This document shows, in pieces, positions 14,780 through 21,451 of a stretch of 21,451 bases of DNA. Source of the stretch: Geodermatophilaceae bacterium. GTDB taxonomy: Bacteria > Actinomycetota > Actinomycetes > Mycobacteriales > Geodermatophilaceae. The DNA is taken from positions 1 to 21,451 of the forward strand of contig JACCXW010000322.1 of NCBI GenBank assembly GCA_013696785.1, in the 5' to 3' direction. Both the position numbers and the translations under genes were made by a program. Below the pieces are notes generated by a model. It saw only the letters and a list, made by a program, of their open reading frames with translations, was not told the origin of the DNA and ran no database searches. Positions within the stretch are counted from its first letter, which is position 1. Each line of letters begins with the position of its first letter.

Positions 14780-15478
14780 CTATACGGCTTCGTCGACGTG
14801 ACGGTAGAGGTGCAGCGCCAATGCCGACACCCAGATCCAGGCCAGCCCCACCGCCACCCAGAACGTGATGACGGTCGCGGGATAGATCGCTCCCGAGGCA
14901 AGCGCACCGAACGCAGCGAAGAAGATCACTCCGGTCGCGACCGAGTACGCCGCCCGTCGCCGCTGCCCGAGGTCGGCGAACCGGCGGCCGAAGAGCAGAC
15001 AGGCAGCGATCAGTGAGTAGAAGCCGACACCCGCGGCGACCATGTGCAAGCCTCCGTGCCAGCTGACGGCAGCGGTGCCCTCCGGAGTGCCGACGGGGAA
15101 GCCGTCCATGGGATCCGCCCTGAAGAGACCAGCGGCGAAGAGGCTGACGCCGTACAGGCCGATCAATCGCGGCCCCCAGGTGCGCCCGCGCCCGGAGGGC
15201 ACGGCCCGCCGCAAACCGACCGCGCCGGCCATGACCATCAGGCCGGTGACGAGGAAGGTCGTGACCTGGATCCAACCGAGGTTGCCGTTGCTGAGCAGGC
15301 TGGCGGCGTGCCGGCTGACGTCGAAACCGTCACGTGTGGACGCCTGGGCGGCGACCACTCCGACGTACACCGGGCCGGCGATGACGCCGTACCCGAGCAG
15401 TGTTTTGGTCACGCTCCTCGTGGGGTCGCAGGAGACGGTTGAGCTACGGGCGTCGGGGGTGGTGATCGTGGTGGTCAT
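14780..15478 (-). CDS. DUF998-family membrane protein
   Basis: A 232-aa multi-pass membrane protein. About six hydrophobic segments can be seen (roughly 27-46, 68-90, 103-120, 141-163, 180-199 and 202-223), with a cytosolic-type N-terminus of about 25 residues. The features SRHAASLLSNGNLGWIQ (55-71) and FRADPMDGFPVG (119-130) are those of the DUF998 family, which has no established function. ATG 15478 follows a GGAGGG site. Upstream on the minus strand TAACGT (in 15500-15530) could serve as -10. It may be co-transcribed with the small acidic gene. Confidence 0.8.
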   Translation of the reverse strand: MTTTITTPDARSSTVSCDPTRSVTKTLLGYGVIAGPVYVGVVAAQASTRDGFDVSRHAASLLSNGNLGWIQVTTFLVTGLMVMAGAVGLRRAVPSGRGRTWGPRLIGLYGVSLFAAGLFRADPMDGFPVGTPEGTAAVSWHGGLHMVAAGVGFYSLIAACLLFGRRFADLGQRRRAAYSVATGVIFFAAFGALASGAIYPATVITFWVAVGLAWIWVSALALHLYRHVDEAV

Positions 15479-15679
15479 GGACGTGTCCCTCCTCGCTGGG
15501 AAGTGCGTGGAGGGGACGTTAGGGCGCGGGATGTCCTGCCTGCTTCTCCGAAACTGCTCGCCATCTGACCCGGATTCGGCACAACGTTTCATAGGTCGGC
15601 GCGCGTGGTAGTAGGCGGGTGGCGACGGGGCCACTCACCGGGAACGGATGGCAGCGGCCATCTTTGCGGAGGGGAAGAC
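15479..15679. promoter_or_regulatory. Divergent intergenic region, DUF998 gene / secreted-protein gene
   Basis: A 201-bp stretch between divergent starts must contain both promoters. I see a TAACGT box as a weak -10 candidate for the minus gene and CATAGGT near 15590 for the plus gene, neither with a matching -35. No coding potential noted. Confidence 0.35.
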
Positions 15680-16501
15680 ATGAAGCTGAGCCGAATGTTC
15701 GGAGTGGCGACTGCGGCGGTCATCGTCGTGGGACTCACGGCAGCGCCGGCGTGGGCCGCGCCACCGGTCAACGACACCGTGGACAACGCCATCTCGGTAG
15801 ACGTGGGCTTCAACGACTCGGTAGACACGACCGAGGCCACCACCGACGCCGTCGATGCCCAACTCAACGAGACGTGCGGTGCGCCGGCCACGGACGCCAG
15901 CGTCTGGTATCTCCTCGAACCCAGTGCCGACGTCACCGTGATCATCGACGTGTCCGCATCCAACTATCCCGCCGGCGTGGCTGTCGGAGTCGGAACGCCC
16001 GGCTCGCTCACGACGGTGGCCTGTGGCCCCGGGACGGTCCTGCTCGAGGCCTTCGCGGGTGAGACGTACTACGTACTCGCCTTCGACGACCAGTCCGACG
16101 GCGGCGGGAACGGTGGGCAGCTCGAGATCGCGTTCATCGAGACGCAGGCTCCGACCGTCACGCTCGCGGTCAGCCGCAACGCTCGCCTCGACGGGTCGGG
16201 CAACGCCGTTCTCCACGGCACCTACACCTGCGAGGGCGGCAACAGCATCCAGATCAGCGGCGATCTGGTCCAGCTCCAAGGTTTCGGCTCGGTGCGGGCC
16301 CAGTTCGCCCTTGTCGACCGCAAAACCTGCGACGGCACGCGGCACAAGTGGCAGACCGTGGCACGGGCCTTCGGTCCCGATGACTTCAGGCCCGGTAGGG
16401 CGCTCGTGACGTCATTCGGGTTTGCCTGCGGCGAATTCCTGTGCGCCGACGGTTTCGGTGAGCGGACCGTCCAGCTTCGCTCGCCGCTTCCCGTGGGCTG
16501 A
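15680..16501 (+). CDS. Secreted six-cysteine protein of unknown function (DUF6299-like C-terminus)
   Basis: A 273-aa exported protein. A Sec signal peptide is clear: MKLSR, a hydrophobic core (about 7-22) and a cleavage site after AWA at about 26. The mature part has two regions. Residues about 28-155 form a beta-rich domain with SVWYLLEPSADVTV, GETYYVLAFDDQ and two Cys (66, 115), resembling bacterial jelly-roll/prepeptidase-like adhesive domains. Residues about 158-268 carry four Cys (184, 217, 250, 255) and the pattern GTYTC...CDGTRHKWQ, which recalls DUF6299 of actinobacterial secreted proteins. Even cysteine count suggests disulfides. ATG 15680 has a GGAGGGG site. No catalytic motif, no membrane anchor and no sortase signal. 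The role is unknown. Confidence 0.75.
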   Translation: MKLSRMFGVATAAVIVVGLTAAPAWAAPPVNDTVDNAISVDVGFNDSVDTTEATTDAVDAQLNETCGAPATDASVWYLLEPSADVTVIIDVSASNYPAGVAVGVGTPGSLTTVACGPGTVLLEAFAGETYYVLAFDDQSDGGGNGGQLEIAFIETQAPTVTLAVSRNARLDGSGNAVLHGTYTCEGGNSIQISGDLVQLQGFGSVRAQFALVDRKTCDGTRHKWQTVARAFGPDDFRPGRALVTSFGFACGEFLCADGFGERTVQLRSPLPVG

Positions 16502-16640
16502 CCGCCAGGAGTAATTCGAGGCGTCGGGGTCCGTGAGCCCTTCGATGCGCCGTCATTCGGTGTCGCCCGCGGCATCGGGCCCACTGATCCAGGTCAGCCC
16601 TGGGTCGGGTCCGGTGCCGCGGGCGTCCGCGCCAGGAGCA

Positions 16641-17696
16641 CTACCGCCAGGTCGGTGTCTGAACCGGGTCGTCCAGCCGGTGCTCGTCGCTGCTCCGGCG
16701 AGGCGATCCGCGTGCTGCCACGGACTCGATGATCCTCGCGGCCTGAGCCGCGCCGTCTCCGAAGGACCAGGCGCTCCACCGCTCACCTCCGAGTCGAAGA
16801 GCCTGATCCAGGTGCCCGACCCATTCGGCGGGTTTGGGCCAGCCCTCGACAACGACCGCGAGTCCGGCCGCGGCGATTGCCCGTGCAGTGGCGTATTGCT
16901 CGTCGTGCGGCCTGGTCTGCGGCGCGACAATGGCAGGTCTGCGTGCGGCCGCGACCTCGGCGAGTCCGTTCAGTCCCGCGTGCACCACAACGACGTCTGC
17001 CTGGCAGATCTGTGGCCACGGATCGGCGGCCCAGTGACCGCTGGCGCCGCCGAGCGCCGTCCACTCCCAGCCCTCCGTCGCTCGCGCCGCGGAGTCCAGG
17101 TCGAGCCGCCGGACGTCGGATCCGCCATCGCCCTGCAGAACGAGCACCCGCCGACGCCCGTCGCCGCCGCGGGCCAAGGGCTCGCGTCCGTCGAAGCGGG
17201 ACACCGCCCCGACGTGACGCATCTTGGCGGCCCAGGGCTGGGATGCGTCGGAGAGGCCCGCGGTCGAGCCGGGCCAGGGAGCAATGAGCACGTCGGACAA
17301 GGCGTAGCCGAGGTGATGCGGTGGATCGCTGCGATCGCCCGGCAGCATCATCGACGCGATCGGGACACCCATGAGCCTTGCCAGCGCGGTGACCTCGATC
17401 GACACGTCGGCAACCAGGGCCCGAGGTTGGCTGCGATCGATCCAAGCCGCGATCGTGGCCATTCGGCTTCGAAGACCGACATCGCCGATCGGCGCCCAAT
17501 GCAGGTGTCCGTACGCCGTTGGGTCGACGGGTTCTGCGGCTTCGTCATCGCGCGACAGCTCGACCCATTCCCCGGCCCAGCCGTCAGGCCGCGGCAGTGA
17601 GGACAGGCCGGTTACTTCGTCGTTCAGCTGCCGGGCGATCGAACGAGCATGCTGGAGGTGACCCCGCCCGACATGGTGGACGTAGTAGCCGATCAC
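16641..17696 (-). CDS. GT-B glycosyltransferase (GT28/MGT-like)
   Basis: A 351-aa GT-B glycosyltransferase. The N-terminus IGYYVHHVGRGHLQHA is the acceptor-domain glycine/His loop typical of MurG- and MGT-like enzymes. The C-terminal domain has a strand QGDGGSD (188-194) and the donor-binding segment VVVHAGLNGLAEVAAARRP (236-254) followed by PQTRPHDEQYATA, matching the HxGxxxxxEA and DQ elements of nucleotide-sugar binding. The last about 25 residues are polar and variable. Starts at GTG 17696, overlapping the TGA of the upstream GT4 gene (GTGA), a sign of coupled translation. Donor and acceptor sugars unknown. It faces the secreted-protein gene tail to tail across 139 bp in which I see no gene. 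Confidence 0.82.
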   Translation of the reverse strand: MIGYYVHHVGRGHLQHARSIARQLNDEVTGLSSLPRPDGWAGEWVELSRDDEAAEPVDPTAYGHLHWAPIGDVGLRSRMATIAAWIDRSQPRALVADVSIEVTALARLMGVPIASMMLPGDRSDPPHHLGYALSDVLIAPWPGSTAGLSDASQPWAAKMRHVGAVSRFDGREPLARGGDGRRRVLVLQGDGGSDVRRLDLDSAARATEGWEWTALGGASGHWAADPWPQICQADVVVVHAGLNGLAEVAAARRPAIVAPQTRPHDEQYATARAIAAAGLAVVVEGWPKPAEWVGHLDQALRLGGERWSAWSFGDGAAQAARIIESVAARGSPRRSSDEHRLDDPVQTPTWR

Positions 17697-18748
17697 GTCG
17701 CCAACTCGGCGTAGAGCCGTTCGTAACCGTCGATCATCGCCTCGTGCGAGCAGTGCTCCACCGCGTGCTTGCGGGCACGAGAGCGCGAGAGCAACCTCGC
17801 TGCGGGTAGAGCGGCAGCGAGCGCCGCCACGTCGTCCGGCGCGACGAGTATGGCGACGTCCTCGTTCACGAGCTCGGGTAGCGCCCCACGGGCGAATCCG
17901 CAGACGGGTGTCCCGCAGGCCAGGGCTTCAGCTACCACCAGCCCGTACGGCTCATCCCAGCGCGGGGTGACCAGGCAGACGGCAGCCCGGCCCATCACCT
18001 TGGCGAGGGCGGCGTGATCGAGGTGTCCGAGGTACCGGACGTCATTGCCCAGCGCCGGCTCGATGTGCTCGCCGAAGAACGCCGGATCGCTGACAGGTCC
18101 CACGATGTCGAGCGGAATTCCGGCCTTGCGAGCAGCAGCGATTGCCAGGTCCGCGCCCTTCTCCGGCGCCAGGCGACCCGACCAGACAGCGTTGCCACCT
18201 CCAGGCCCGGGCCGCCAGACCGTCGCGTCGACTCCGTTGCGGACGACCCGTGCCGCAGGTATTTGGTGCGCCCACGCCCGTGCCGTGTGGTGGCTCACTG
18301 CGGCAAAGGTGGCCGGACAGTCTCCGACCTGGATGGCGGATTCGAGCCATGGCGTCGGCGGCGTGTGAAGAGTCGTCAGCATGGGAGCGGGCAACATCCG
18401 CGCCATCGCCACAGGCAGGTGGTGCAGGCAGTTGTTGTGCACCACGTCGAAGGTTCCGGCAGAGCCATCGGCGAGGGCCAGCATGAGCTGCAGATACCCG
18501 TGGTGATCGTCCATCCACTCCTGTGACGTCATGCTCACGTCACGTCGGGCAGCCGAACTGATCCGCGGGCGCCGCATGGCTATCTGAGTGACGCCGAGCA
18601 GCGGATCGCAGCCAGCGCCGGCGAACACGGTCACCTTGTGATCGCGCTTGCGCAGTCCCCCCGCGAGAGCCCAGGTGTGCGCCTCCAGTCCCCCGGCGAA
18701 CGGTTGCCGGATGGCGAAGCGAGCCGACGCGATCAGAGCTATCTGCAA
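17693..18748 (-). CDS. GT4-family glycosyltransferase
   Basis: A 351-aa GT-B retaining glycosyltransferase of the GT4 type. The N-terminal domain opens QIALIASARFAIR with FAGGLEAHTWALAGGL (18-33), the glycine-rich acceptor loop. The C-terminal domain carries SGRLAPEKG (190-198) binding the nucleotide-sugar phosphate and the retaining E-x7-E motif EPYGLVVAE (266-274). Starts: TTG at 18748 is preferred because AGAGG lies about 10 nt upstream. TTG at 18757 would sit on top of that site, and no ATG or GTG is available. Pairs with the GT28-like gene by 4-bp overlap and is divergent from two further GT genes. Cytoplasmic; the sugar is not readable. Confidence 0.88.
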   Translation of the reverse strand: MQIALIASARFAIRQPFAGGLEAHTWALAGGLRKRDHKVTVFAGAGCDPLLGVTQIAMRRPRISSAARRDVSMTSQEWMDDHHGYLQLMLALADGSAGTFDVVHNNCLHHLPVAMARMLPAPMLTTLHTPPTPWLESAIQVGDCPATFAAVSHHTARAWAHQIPAARVVRNGVDATVWRPGPGGGNAVWSGRLAPEKGADLAIAAARKAGIPLDIVGPVSDPAFFGEHIEPALGNDVRYLGHLDHAALAKVMGRAAVCLVTPRWDEPYGLVVAEALACGTPVCGFARGALPELVNEDVAILVAPDDVAALAAALPAARLLSRSRARKHAVEHCSHEAMIDGYERLYAELAT

Positions 18749-18826
18749 CGAACCCAACCCTCTGCACTCGGCGTCGTCAGGCGACGACAGGCAACGGGAG
18801 CCGCGTCGCGCACGCTACTTGAGCGC

Positions 18827-18847
18827 CCGGTTCCGATGCGGAACCGG
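18827..18847. repeat. Perfect 9-bp inverted repeat, candidate operator
   Basis: CCGGTTCCG, spacer ATG, CGGAACCGG: a perfect 21-bp dyad. It lies 79 bp upstream of the leftward GT gene and just before TAATAT on the rightward side, a suitable place for a dimeric regulator controlling both arms. As RNA it would also make a tight hairpin. Confidence 0.6.
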
Positions 18848-18870
18848 CTGAACCCCCTAATATTCCCTAC

Positions 18871-18884
18871 CCGGATATGTCCGG
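18871..18884. repeat. Short inverted repeat CCGGA-TATG-TCCGG
   Basis: Five-base perfect arms around a 4-nt centre, 24 bp to the right of the 21-bp dyad and just after the predicted start of the rightward transcript. Short enough to be chance by itself; listed because of its company. Confidence 0.35.
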
Positions 18885-18895
18885 TTTCAACCTGT

Positions 18896-18923
18896 CGGGC
18901 CCAGTCATTTTCGTGTGGGCCCG
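18896..18923. repeat. Inverted repeat CGGGCCCA-N12-TGGGCCCG
   Basis: Eight-base perfect arms with a comparatively AT-rich 12-nt loop (GTCATTTTCGTG). In the predicted leader of the rightward GT genes it would form a stable hairpin about 100 nt before the GTG start. Could be an operator, an attenuator or a protein-binding RNA element. Confidence 0.5.
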
Positions 18924-19020
18924 TCGCACTTCCAAGATGAGAGGGCGCGCGATTGATCGGGACGCCGAGGGGGTAACCATCCAGTGTCCGCCGCCGACCG
19001 ACGACCGACCGGAGCACCAC

Positions 19021-20130
19021 GTGAACAAGCAGGCGGTGACTCTGCCGGACAGGTCCCGAGCTGCCGGTGTCGACCGGATCAGGGTGGCATCCGTGCCGTC
19101 ACAGCACGTGTACGTCGCGCACCTGAGCCACCCGGCGGCGGACGACGGCGTGCTCCGCCTGCCGGACCCGAGACCTGACGTCGACGTGCCGCTCGTCGGC
19201 CAGTGGTGGCCGCCGGCCATGCTGTCGCCTACGTGGATCGCCGAGCACCGCGACGAGTTCGACGTGTTCCACATCCAGTTCGGTTTCGACGCTCAGAATC
19301 CGGATGACTTGCGACAGATCGTCGACGAGCTCGCAGCCCACGAAAAGCCGCTCGTCTACACGGTGCACGACCTTCGAAACCCACACCACCACGACAGGGC
19401 TGCGCACGACGCGCACCTCGACGTACTGATCCCGGCGGCGACGGCGCTCATCACGCTGACCGCGGGGGCCGCGTCGACGATCCGTAGTCGGTGGGGACGT
19501 GAGGCCCACGTCCTTGCGCATCCGCACGTCGTCGACTTCCCACGGATGCGCGCGGAGCGGCCCGAGCGCGACACGTTCGTTGTCGGCGTACACGCCAAGA
19601 GCCTGCGGGCGAGCATGGATCCGGGTCCCGTCATCGGCGCCTTGTGCACGATCGTCCGGGAGTTGCCCGGTGCCCGTCTCCGGGTCAACGTCCACCGTGA
19701 CGTCTTCGAGCGGGAGGGGTTGAGTCACTCGCCCGCGTTTGCGGCCCAGCTCACGGAGGCGGCCGCACGGCAGGATCTGGAGTTCTTGGTCCATGACTGC
19801 TACACCGACGACGAGCTGTGGGACTACCTTCAGGCGCTGGATGTGTCGGTGTTGCCCTACCGTTTCGGTACCCATTCCGGCTGGCTCGAGGCCTGCTACG
19901 ACTTGGGTACGACGGTCATCGCTCCCACCTGTGGCTTCTTCGCCGAGCAGCGGCCCTGTCTGAGCTACCGCCATGGTGAGGACGGCCTCGACGTCGACTC
20001 GCTACGCGAGGCGGTAATCACGGCGTACGAGCAACGCCCTTCATGGCGCGCACACAGCGCCGGCAGATGGCTCGAACGCAGCCGGCTCGCGGCCGCCCAC
20101 CAGCAGATCTACAGCCACGCCCTGGCATGA
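19021..20130 (+). CDS. Glycosyltransferase, GT-B fold (GT4-like)
   Basis: A 369-aa putative GT-B glycosyltransferase. The N-terminal half has the alternating strands DVFHIQFGFD (81-90) and PLVYTVHDLRNPHHHD (110-125), the acceptor-domain 'TxHDxR' region of GT4 enzymes. The C-terminal half has VHAKSLRASMD at the inter-domain strand and VSVLPYRFGTHSGWLEACYDLGTTVIAP (276-302), where the donor motif E-A occurs in place of the canonical E-x7-E. GTG 19021 is chosen for GGAG 6 nt upstream. A 48-residue extension from an ATG at 18877 lacks protein-like features and would run through two inverted repeats. It overlaps the next gene by ATGA, so the pair is coupled. Substrate unknown. Confidence 0.8.
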   Translation: MNKQAVTLPDRSRAAGVDRIRVASVPSQHVYVAHLSHPAADDGVLRLPDPRPDVDVPLVGQWWPPAMLSPTWIAEHRDEFDVFHIQFGFDAQNPDDLRQIVDELAAHEKPLVYTVHDLRNPHHHDRAAHDAHLDVLIPAATALITLTAGAASTIRSRWGREAHVLAHPHVVDFPRMRAERPERDTFVVGVHAKSLRASMDPGPVIGALCTIVRELPGARLRVNVHRDVFEREGLSHSPAFAAQLTEAAARQDLEFLVHDCYTDDELWDYLQALDVSVLPYRFGTHSGWLEACYDLGTTVIAPTCGFFAEQRPCLSYRHGEDGLDVDSLREAVITAYEQRPSWRAHSAGRWLERSRLAAAHQQIYSHALA

Positions 20131-20954
20131 CCGATAGCGATCGCATCGCTGTTATCACGCCTGTCTCCGGTCGGCAGGACCACCTGCGCCGGCAGGAAGA
20201 GGGTCTGCGACGGGGGACACGCCGCCCCGACGTCAGGGTGATCGCTGCGATGGGAGCGAGGCCACGGATCGATCGTGACTGTCGCGTTCTCGACATCGCG
20301 GTGTCGGAGGGACTGCCACTGGCCCGGGCCCGCAATCAGGGCGCACAGGCAGCACTGGACGAAGGCGCGGATGTCCTCGTCTTCCTGGACGTCGACTGCA
20401 TTCCAGGCGCCGAACTCGTGGGCCGGTATGCCCGTGCCGCAACCGCGGGACACGGCCTGATGTGCGGGGGGGTCAGCTACCTCCCGCCCCCGCCGATAGG
20501 CGGATATGACATGGCCACGCTGATGCAGCGGCCGATCGGACACCCGGCGCGACCCGTGCCGCCCGAGGACGGGCTGCTGCGCCATGGCGATCACCGCTTG
20601 TTCTGGTCGCTGTCCTTCGCGCTCACCGCGGTGGACTGGGCCCGTGTCGGCGGCTTCTGCGAGCAGTACGTCGGATACGGCGGGGAGGACACCGATTTCG
20701 GGCAGACCGCGGCTGCCGCCGGAGTGGAGCTGACCTGGGTGGGCGGTGCGTGGGCGTTCCACCAGTACCACCCGACGGAGGACCCGCCGGTACAGCACCT
20801 GGACGACATACTGCGCAACGCCGCCATTTTCCAACGGCGCTGGGGTTGGTGGCCTATGCGCGGCTGGCTCGACGAGTTCGCCCGGCGCGGCCTGGCCCGC
20901 TTCGATCCCGTCGCTCAAACCTGGGTGGCCGGCCAGGCGAGCGCTGCTGTCTGA
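20127..20954 (+). CDS. GT2-family glycosyltransferase
   Basis: A 275-aa GT-A glycosyltransferase. Landmarks: IAVITPVSGR at the N-terminus (nucleotide-binding strand), LPLARARNQGA (63-73), the DxD-type metal site VFLDVDCIPG (85-94) and the C-terminal GGEDTDFG (185-192), the galactosyltransferase-like catalytic acid region, followed by FHQYHP (211-216). No membrane segment, so the enzyme should be soluble or peripheral. ATG 20127 overlaps the upstream TGA. Likely acts with the preceding GT on one glycan or glycolipid; the acceptor is not readable from sequence. Confidence 0.88.
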   Translation: MTDSDRIAVITPVSGRQDHLRRQEEGLRRGTRRPDVRVIAAMGARPRIDRDCRVLDIAVSEGLPLARARNQGAQAALDEGADVLVFLDVDCIPGAELVGRYARAATAGHGLMCGGVSYLPPPPIGGYDMATLMQRPIGHPARPVPPEDGLLRHGDHRLFWSLSFALTAVDWARVGGFCEQYVGYGGEDTDFGQTAAAAGVELTWVGGAWAFHQYHPTEDPPVQHLDDILRNAAIFQRRWGWWPMRGWLDEFARRGLARFDPVAQTWVAGQASAAV

Positions 20955-20991
20955 CCGCCTGAGGTCTGGAACGGCCCGGCGACGCGGCGTG

Positions 20992-21155
20992 TCAGCCCCT
21001 GGTGCTCGTCGTCGCGTAGCCCCCGCCCGGCCAGGTCCAGGCACCGCTGAGGGTGTCGCCGTCGGCGCTGAAGGTGCCGACAAACGGCTCTCGGAACCTC
21101 GGTGTCCACCCCAGATGGTGAGCGTGTCCCCTTCCAGCTCGTAGACGTAGTCCAG
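20992..21155 (-). pseudogene. C-terminal remnant of an unidentified small protein, frameshifted
   Basis: On the minus strand LDYVYELEGDTLTIWGG reads in one frame from about 21155. Near 21090-21105 sense moves to another frame and continues PFVGTFSADGDTLSGAW and PGGGYATTSTRG to a TGA at 20992. The two halves read as consecutive beta strands of one lipocalin-like or DUF1579-like domain (LEGDTLTIW... GTFSADGDTLSGAW), so this looks like a broken C-terminal piece about 55 aa long. Its upstream part is missing: beyond 21155 the sequence becomes a plus-strand Toprim gene fragment. The family name is a guess; the frame change is visible directly. Confidence 0.55.
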
Positions 21156-21451
21156 GGGGTCGCCACCCTGGGCACGGCGTTCACCGACCGGCAGGCCGAC
21201 CAGCTGCGCCCCCACCTCGGCGGCGACCATCCGGGCGTGGTGGTGGCCACCGACGCCGACCCCGCCGGGGACAAGGCCGCCGAGCGGGCCTACTGGCAAC
21301 TCACCGCCCGCGGCGACGACCCGCGGCGGCTGGTGATGGCCGACGGTGTCGACCCCGCCGACGTCCTCCGCCGCGGCGGGCCCGCGGTCCTGCGCGACGC
21401 GCTGACGCAAGCCGGCAGCCTCGCCGAGCAACTCATCGACCGGCGCACCGC
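21156..21451 (+). pseudogene. Toprim-domain fragment of a mobile-element primase/relaxase-type gene (runs off window)
   Basis: The plus-strand frame starting GVATLGTAFTDRQADQL is open to the window end (about 98 codons). It contains VVVATDADPAGDKAAERAY, a Toprim acidic DxD strand-loop, and VDPADVLRRGG, the sequence pattern seen in primase/Toprim regions of large actinobacterial conjugative-element proteins. No start codon, ribosome site or N-terminal part is present: the sequence to the left belongs to the remnant on the other strand. It is therefore a 5'-truncated fragment, or a misjoin at a contig end. Whether it continues to a stop cannot be seen. Confidence 0.5.

Larger units (their letters stand above)
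18749..19020. promoter_or_regulatory. Divergent promoter/leader region of the glycosyltransferase locus
   Basis: 272 bp between the TTG start at 18748 and the GTG start at 19021. Holds three inverted repeats (listed separately) and TAATAT (18858-18863), a good -10 candidate for the rightward genes that would give a leader of about 150 nt. An open frame from an ATG at 18877 enters the GT gene but does not look like protein. Confidence 0.55.

Noticed and set aside
15645..15665. Short palindrome ATGGCAGCGGCCAT as an operator
   Set aside because: Arms of 5 bp with a GC-rich centre are expected by chance in this composition.
16502..16600. Possible tRNA or small RNA between the secreted-protein and GT genes
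   Set aside because: No T-loop GTTCRANNC, no acceptor-stem pairing and no 3' CCA context on either strand; only weak partial stems such as CGATGC/GCATCG. The 139-bp gap holds nothing I can support.
18877..19020. 48-residue N-terminal extension of the GT gene from ATG 18877
   Set aside because: It runs through the inverted repeats, has no ribosome site and no family-like sequence. The GTG at 19021 has a good GGAG site.
1..21451. CRISPR array, tandem repeats, rRNA, intact IS elements
   Set aside because: No regularly spaced repeats, transposase motifs or terminal inverted repeats with target duplications were seen on reading both strands.

Overview
The window is a high-GC, densely packed stretch of an actinobacterial chromosome. 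Grounds: strong G/C bias at third positions, GTG and TTG starts, GGAGG-type ribosome sites, candidate leaderless promoters (TANNNT ending 7-9 nt before an ATG), and families common in Actinobacteria (small PspC protein, DUF998 membrane protein, many glycosyltransferases). The order or genus cannot be fixed from sequence alone.

Left edge (1-2052, minus strand): the 5' part of a PLP threonine/serine dehydratase, a small PspC-domain membrane protein and a nitronate monooxygenase-like flavoprotein.

Main locus (about 2052-10281): a divergent cassette reading out from a 269-bp promoter region (6144-6412). Leftward: ATP-grasp ligase 1, a peptidase S51/cyanophycinase-like Ser-His hydrolase, an enterochelin-esterase-like alpha/beta hydrolase and a second, smaller esterase, then the monooxygenase. 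Rightward: ATP-grasp ligases 2 and 3, then an M20 metallodipeptidase with its own possible promoter. The three ligases are distant paralogues of about 406 aa with intact ATP-grasp residues. My reading is an assembly-and-breakdown pathway for a small peptide-like or ester/amide-linked metabolite: ligases build it and hydrolases trim, release or recycle it. No substrate can be read from the sequence. This is the best candidate for an undescribed system in the window.

Middle (10282-16501): a hemerythrin-domain protein, a cupin, a MetE/UROD-like putative zinc protein, a VOC-fold protein, an MFS transporter broken by a 2-bp frameshift in a TATATA tract, a 45-aa acidic protein with a strong terminator-like hairpin behind it, a DUF998 membrane protein and a secreted six-cysteine protein. 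These look like separate small units.

Right (16641-20954): a divergent glycosyltransferase locus. Two overlapping GT genes (GT-B, GT4 type) run left and two (GT-B-like, GT2) run right from a 272-bp region that holds three inverted repeats. A secreted or cell-surface glycan, or a glycosylated small molecule, is a plausible product.

Right edge (20955-21451): gene debris. A truncated, frameshifted C-terminal remnant on the minus strand abuts a Toprim-domain fragment on the plus strand of the kind found in actinobacterial mobile-element primase/relaxase genes. The fragment runs off the window.
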